A stretch of 10,104 nucleotides of DNA from UBA5216 sp963924885. Its GTDB lineage: Bacteria; Pseudomonadota; Gammaproteobacteria; Burkholderiales; SG8-41. Location: assembly GCA_963924885.1 (NCBI GenBank), contig CAWUUY010000413.1, positions 1 through 10,104 on the forward strand. Direction: 5' to 3'. Under the pieces are notes generated by a model that was given only the letters and a program-made list of their open reading frames with translations, was not told the DNA's origin and searched no databases. This document shows positions 6,450 to 10,104 of this stretch, one piece after another. The translations under genes were made by a program, and so were the position numbers. Each line of letters starts with the position of its first letter. Within the stretch, counting starts at the first letter, position 1.

Positions 6450-8750
6450 ATGCTGACCTCAACCCACTGGGGCGTGTACGACGTAGCTGTTAAAGACGGC
6501 GTGATTACTGGCGTCACGCCGTTTGACCGCGACCCCGACCCATCGCCCATCGGCAACGCGCTGCCCGGCGCGGTGCAAGGCCCGCTACGCGTGCGCCATC
6601 CGGCAGTGCGCAAGAGTTATTTGGACGGCGGTGCGGGCGCTGCGCGTCACTTGCGCGGCGCGGAAGCCTTCGTCAACGTGTCGTGGAACGAAGCGCTCGA
6701 TCTCGTTGCAGCGGAATTAAAACGCGTCACCACCACCTTTGGCAACAGTGCGATCTTCGCGGGTTCCTACGGTTGGTCGAGCGCGGGGCGGTTTCATCAC
6801 GCGCAAAGTCAGGTGCATCGCTTCATGAATTGCATCGGCGGCTATGTCGCGCACTTGGGCACGTATAGCCTGGGCGCGGCGCGCACGCTGCTGCCGCGCA
6901 TCCTGATGGACATGGACGTGATGCGCTCGCAGCAGACGGCATGGGTGTCGCTGGAACAACATTGCGAGCTGCTGGTCGCATTCGGCGGCGTGCCGTCGAA
7001 AAACGCGCAGGTCAACTCCGGCGGCATCAGCCAGCATGAAGTGCGTCCGATGTTAAAGCGCTTGGCCGCGGCGGGCGTGAAGTTCGTCAATGTGTCTCCG
7101 CTGCGGCAGGATTTCGAGGACGCCCCCGGTGCCGAGTGGCTGCCGCTGCGCCCCAACACCGACACCGCCTTCATGCTCGGCCTCGCGCACACCATCATCG
7201 CGGACAACAAACACGACCAGGATTTTCTCGCGCGCTACTGTACCGACTTTGAGCCGTTCCGCAAATACGTCATGGGCGAATCGGATGGCGTAGCAAAATC
7301 CGCGCAATGGGCCGCCGCGATTTGCGATGTACCCACTGACACCATCGTCACCCTCGCGCGCCGCATGACCACCAGCCGCACCATGATTAACGTGGCGTGG
7401 GCCTTACAGCGCGGCGATCACGGCGAACAGCCTTACTGGATGGCGATCACGCTCGCCTGCCTGCTCGGACAAATCGGCACGCCCGGCGGCGGCTTTGCGC
7501 TGGCATATGGCCCGGTGGGCATCGAGGGCGCCAACGCGCGGCCCTTCTCCGGCCCGGTGCTGCCGCAGTTGCAAAACAACGTGAAGATGCCGATCCCGGT
7601 AGCGCGCATCACCGACATGCTGGAACACCCCGGCGCGCAATACGATTTCGACGGCAAGGTCTGCACCTATCCCGACATCCGCTTGATCTTCTGGGCGGGC
7701 GGCAATCCGTTTCACCATCATCAGGATTTGAATCGTCTGGTGCGCGCGTGGCGCAGCAAGCCCGAAACCATTATCGTCAACGAGCAATACTGGAACCCCA
7801 ACGCCAAGTTCGCCGACATTGTGCTGCCCGCCACCACCATGCTGGAGCGCGACGACATCGGCTCCAGCAACCGTGACCGTTTCATGATCGCGATGAAACG
7901 TGCGATTGCCCCAGTGGCGGAAGCCAAGAGCGACTACGATATTTTTACCGCGCTGTCCGAGCGGCTGGGCGTAAAACAACAATTCACCGAAGGCCGCAAC
8001 GAGGCCGCGTGGCTGCGGCATCTCTACGATGAATCCACTGTCCGCGCGCGCAAGTTCGATATTGAACTGCCGTCGTTCGAGGCGTTCTGGTCCGAGGGCT
8101 TGTTTGAAGTGCCTGTGCCGCTAGAGCCGCCGGTGATGCTGAAAAAATTCCGCGCCGACCCGGTGGCGAACAAGCTGCCCACGCCATCCGGAAAAATCGA
8201 AATCACCTCGCCCACCATCGCCTCGTTCAACTACGCCGATTGCCCCGGCCACCCCGCGTGGTTCGCGCCTGCCGAATGGTTGGGCAGCCCACTCGCCAAA
8301 AAATACCCGCTGCACCTGATGTCGCATCAACCCTCCACCCGGCTGCACAGCCAATACGATCACGGCAGCGTCAGCGTCGCCGCCAAGATACGAGGACGCG
8401 AAGCCATAACGCTACACCCGCAAGACGCGGCAGCGCGTGGCATAAAGGCCGGCGACTTGGTGCGCGTGTTCAACGAGCGCGGGGCGTGCCTCGCCGGCGT
8501 AAAAATCGACGACGGCGTGCGGCAAGGCGTGGCGGTGCTGCCCACCGGCGCGTGGTTCGATCCGCTCGACCCCACGCAAAATGACTCGCTGGAAAAACAC
8601 GGCAACCCGAATGTACTGACACTCGACAAAGGCACCTCGAAACTGACACAAGGCTGCATCGCCCACACCGCGCTGGTGGAGGTTGAATTGTTCAAGGGCG
8701 AGTTGCCGAGAGTGACGGCGTTTGATCCGCCGCTATTCGTTCAACGGTAG
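6450..8750 (+). CDS. bisC: BisC/TorA-type molybdopterin S/N-oxide reductase
   Basis: A 766-residue member of the DMSO reductase family, closest in look to biotin sulfoxide reductase (BisC) and to the catalytic part of TorA. These enzymes use bis-MGD molybdenum to reduce S- or N-oxides such as biotin sulfoxide, methionine sulfoxide or TMAO. The protein starts with THWGVYDVAV and has no CxxC iron-sulfur motif, as expected for this subgroup. GSYGWSSAGRFHHAQSQ (residues 105-121) holds the presumed Mo-ligating serine, Ser111 by alignment to YGWKS of DMSO reductase. Further cofactor regions are FWAGGNPFHHHQDLNRL (about 414-430), IVLPATTMLERDDIGSSNRD (about 456-475) and MSHQPSTRLHSQYDHG (about 624-639) in the C-terminal dinucleotide-binding domain. 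There is no Tat signal, so it should be cytoplasmic like BisC, not periplasmic like TorA. It follows the rhodanese gene by 53 bp, probably in one operon. Family is very secure. The physiological substrate and electron donor are not. Confidence 0.9.
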   Translation: MLTSTHWGVYDVAVKDGVITGVTPFDRDPDPSPIGNALPGAVQGPLRVRHPAVRKSYLDGGAGAARHLRGAEAFVNVSWNEALDLVAAELKRVTTTFGNSAIFAGSYGWSSAGRFHHAQSQVHRFMNCIGGYVAHLGTYSLGAARTLLPRILMDMDVMRSQQTAWVSLEQHCELLVAFGGVPSKNAQVNSGGISQHEVRPMLKRLAAAGVKFVNVSPLRQDFEDAPGAEWLPLRPNTDTAFMLGLAHTIIADNKHDQDFLARYCTDFEPFRKYVMGESDGVAKSAQWAAAICDVPTDTIVTLARRMTTSRTMINVAWALQRGDHGEQPYWMAITLACLLGQIGTPGGGFALAYGPVGIEGANARPFSGPVLPQLQNNVKMPIPVARITDMLEHPGAQYDFDGKVCTYPDIRLIFWAGGNPFHHHQDLNRLVRAWRSKPETIIVNEQYWNPNAKFADIVLPATTMLERDDIGSSNRDRFMIAMKRAIAPVAEAKSDYDIFTALSERLGVKQQFTEGRNEAAWLRHLYDESTVRARKFDIELPSFEAFWSEGLFEVPVPLEPPVMLKKFRADPVANKLPTPSGKIEITSPTIASFNYADCPGHPAWFAPAEWLGSPLAKKYPLHLMSHQPSTRLHSQYDHGSVSVAAKIRGREAITLHPQDAAARGIKAGDLVRVFNERGACLAGVKIDDGVRQGVAVLPTGAWFDPLDPTQNDSLEKHGNPNVLTLDKGTSKLTQGCIAHTALVEVELFKGELPRVTAFDPPLFVQR

Positions 8751-8768
8751 TCCATCAACACGCATATT

Positions 8769-8799
8769 GTAGGGCGACAATAAGCGCAGCGCATTGCGC
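8769..8799. repeat. Degenerate REP-like hairpin after bisC
   Basis: GTAGGGCGACAATAAGCGCA continues to GCGCATTGCGC. GCG-(A)-CAAT pairs with ATTG-CGC around a loop AAGCGCAGCGC, with one bulged A. It recalls the GTAGGGCGGAATAAGCGCAG type of REP, a different family from the pair at 3942-4094. Placed 18 bp after the bisC stop, it may protect or end the transcript, although no T-run follows. Confidence 0.5.
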
Positions 8800-8892
8800 A
8801 GCATCCCTTGGCCAGATCCCGTGCCTTTCCCGCACGCGCACTACTCAATGTCGAGATCATGCAACCGCTTGAGCAATCGCCCCACCCACCCT

Positions 8893-9610
8893 TCATCCCC
8901 CTTGAATCAACGCCCGCATTTTACGTTGCGCGTCGTTCACGCCACCGGACGACGCGCGCATGCCTTCCACATGCGCATTGAACTGCGCTAGCAATTTGGT
9001 ATCGGCCGTTTCCACCATCGGGCCATTGAATTGGAATTTGGCGCGGTTGGCGCCGAGAAATTCGGCGAATGCAATCGATTTGGTCAGCGCCTGTTCGACC
9101 GTGGGTAGCATGCCGCCCACCGCCTCCGCGGGCTGGGTGACTAATTTCGCATAGACCTGGTCATAGACCGGTTTCAAGCCGTCCGGCTGCTTGATTTTCG
9201 CGCGGGCGGCGTCGGCCGTTTGGCGCGACGATCGCCTTGGACAGCGTCGAGAGGGCATCGCGGGCAGCCACAATATCGTTCTTGCGGCCGATCAGGGCCG
9301 AGACGCTTGTGATATTGCCGCGCCGCATGACATCGGGCAGCTTGGTGCCCATCGCATCGGTCAGCGTGTCGTTGAAGGTAACGATGATGTCGTAATCCGA
9401 GGAAAAGCGGCCAAAGGACTTGCGCTCCTCGTACGACAGGCGCGGCATGCGCAGGCCTTTCTTGTCGAGAATGCGAGTTTGCAAAAAGTTTTCGAACGCC
9501 TTGGCCTGTTCCGCCTCGCTCGGGCCGCAGGCAGCCAGCGCCATGACCACGCCCAGTGCTGCGGACGTCAGGACTGCGCGGCGGGTGAAATCAGATGTCG
9601 CCATGGCCAT
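8893..9610 (-). pseudogene. YiaF-type (DUF3053) lipoprotein, frameshifted
   Basis: The reverse strand from ATG 9610 encodes a lipoprotein signal (VVMALAAC-GPSEAEQ, lipid-anchored Cys28). It then reads AFENFLQTRILDKKGLRMPR, FGRFSSDYDIIVTF and VSALIGRKNDIVAARDALST, typical of DUF3053 (E. coli YiaF). After KAIVAP the frame is lost. The family sequence resumes in the neighbouring frame at QTADAARAKIKQPDGLKPVY and runs to the TGA at 8893-8895. Removing one base of the GG at 9222-9223 (CC on the coding strand) joins the halves into about 238 residues, the usual length for the family (about 230-240). The signal also contains DFTRRAVLTSAAL, which resembles a twin-arginine motif, so Tat export is possible. 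The start at 9610 is preferred over 9739 because the extra upstream residues look random, and AAGAGA lies just upstream. The function of DUF3053 is unknown. It is either a fresh pseudogene or a sequencing error. Confidence 0.75.
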
Positions 9611-9846
9611 CGTATCTCTTGATCGTTGGGGTGGTAATTTCAAGCACACGTTTCGCATAAGACTCAAGGTATCCCGGCGCCACCACGCGGGCAAATTGGG
9701 CCGATGCTCAAGAAGCCGCCGCCATGCCACGCACGCCACACAAAAACCCTATCAAGACGTATCTGCCCCCTCGATTGGATCGGTTCCACCCACGCCACAA
9801 CCGCAGTAGAAACAATCTGGCACAATCACCGCAAGCCACTACGCCG

Positions 9847-9930
9847 ATGAGCGATCCAGTCTCCGCCCGCAAATCCGATCTGCAGATACCTACGATTAAA
9901 TGGGGAGGGGCATCAGGATTTGGCAATTAG
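9847..9930 (+). other. Short open frame, possible truncated gene start
   Basis: An ATG at 9847 opens 27 codons beginning MSDPVSARKSDLQIPTIK and ends at TAG 9928-9930. The first 18 residues look like an ordinary polar protein N-terminus, while the glycine-rich end (KWGGASGFGN) does not. The frame stops inside the first direct repeat (9924-9944), so a real gene may have been cut there. No strong ribosome binding site or homology is seen, and it may be noise. Confidence 0.2.
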
Positions 9931-9944
9931 CCAAGCCTGACCCC
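9924..9944 (+). repeat. Direct repeat copy 1 (core AAGCCTGACCC)
   Basis: This 21-bp unit, CAATTAG-CCAAGCCTGACCCC, matches copy 2 at 18 of 21 positions. It starts 33 bp before copy 2. Confidence 0.65.
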
Positions 9945-9956
9945 ATCGTTCTTATG

Positions 9957-9977
9957 CAATTAAGCAAGCCTGACCCT
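9957..9977 (+). repeat. Direct repeat copy 2 (core AAGCCTGACCC)
   Basis: CAATTAA-GCAAGCCTGACCCT, in the same orientation as copies 1 and 3. It shares AAGCAAGCCTG with copy 3. Confidence 0.65.
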
Positions 9978-10041
9978 GTTACTCATCCCTGAAAACATAA
10001 CGTACGATGCGACTATCGGTTGTCATGATTTACGAAAAGAT

Positions 10042-10061
10042 CAATAAGCAAGCCTGGCCCC
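10042..10061 (+). repeat. Direct repeat copy 3 (core AAGCCTGGCCC)
   Basis: CAAT-AAGCAAGCCTGGCCCC, one base shorter and with A changed to G in the core. It starts 85 bp after copy 2. Three same-orientation copies in 138 bp are beyond chance. Cores of this type recur near mobile-element remnants in proteobacterial genomes, but that link is recollection, not shown here. Confidence 0.6.
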
Positions 10062-10104
10062 ATTGCCCCACCATCTTACCTATACCTTGCGCTGCCTCAG
10101 GGGA

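Larger units (their letters stand above)
9611..10104. other. Gene-poor, repeat-bearing end region
   Basis: No open frame here has a recognisable protein. GC content falls towards the right end. The region holds a short open start at 9847-9930 and three direct repeats at 9924-10061. It looks like an intergenic zone shaped by insertions or deletions. No tRNA, transposase or clear promoter was found. Confidence 0.6.

Noticed and set aside
7404..8021. 205-codon antisense frame within bisC
   Set aside because: It is the reverse shadow of a well-conserved enzyme gene in GC-rich DNA.
9924..10061. CRISPR-like array
   Set aside because: There are only three units, with unequal 12- and 64-bp gaps and imperfect copies, and no cas gene in the window.

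Overview
The window looks like a chromosomal stretch of a GC-rich proteobacterium. A betaproteobacterium (Burkholderiales-like) is the best guess, from codon use, REP-type repeats and the gene families present. This is inference; no rRNA or marker gene is here to settle it. I see no tRNA, rRNA, CRISPR array, intact transposase or phage gene.

Layout. (1) Positions 1-1342, + strand: the 3' part of a SNF2/RapA-type helicase gene, cut by the window edge and broken by a one-base frameshift near 595-598. (2) Positions 1373-3895, - strand: a three-gene cluster, read from right to left. It encodes an alpha/beta hydrolase resembling 3-oxoadipate enol-lactonase, a ModA-like substrate-binding protein without a signal peptide, and a TfdA/TauD-type Fe(II)/2-oxoglutarate dioxygenase. 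The cluster looks catabolic, but its substrate cannot be read from sequence. (3) Positions 3942-4094: two REP-like palindromes facing each other. (4) Positions 4121-4623, - strand: the remains of an exported SGNH/GDSL-type hydrolase, with its N-terminal and C-terminal parts in different frames and little between them. (5) Positions 4819-8750, + strand: a four-domain rhodanese protein followed by a BisC-type molybdopterin S/N-oxide reductase, probably co-transcribed. (6) Positions 8769-8799: a degenerate REP-like hairpin. (7) Positions 8893-9610, - strand: a YiaF-type (DUF3053) lipoprotein gene, also broken by a single-base frameshift. (8) Positions 9611-10104: no convincing gene, but three copies of a ~20-bp direct repeat containing AAGCCTG(A/G)CCC and a short open start that may be a gene remnant.

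Themes. Sulfur and molybdenum chemistry recur: a TauD/TfdA oxygenase, tandem rhodanese domains, a molybdenum S-oxide reductase and a ModA-fold protein. The rhodanese-BisC pair could link sulfur transfer with S-oxide reduction in the cytoplasm. Three of the eight protein loci are disrupted. Two of these breaks look like one extra C, which suggests either sequencing or assembly indels or recent gene decay. I found no clearly new defence or mobile system. The most unusual items are the signal-less ModA-like protein inside a dioxygenase/hydrolase cluster, the half-degenerate four-domain rhodanese next to BisC, and the repeat-rich intergenic regions.
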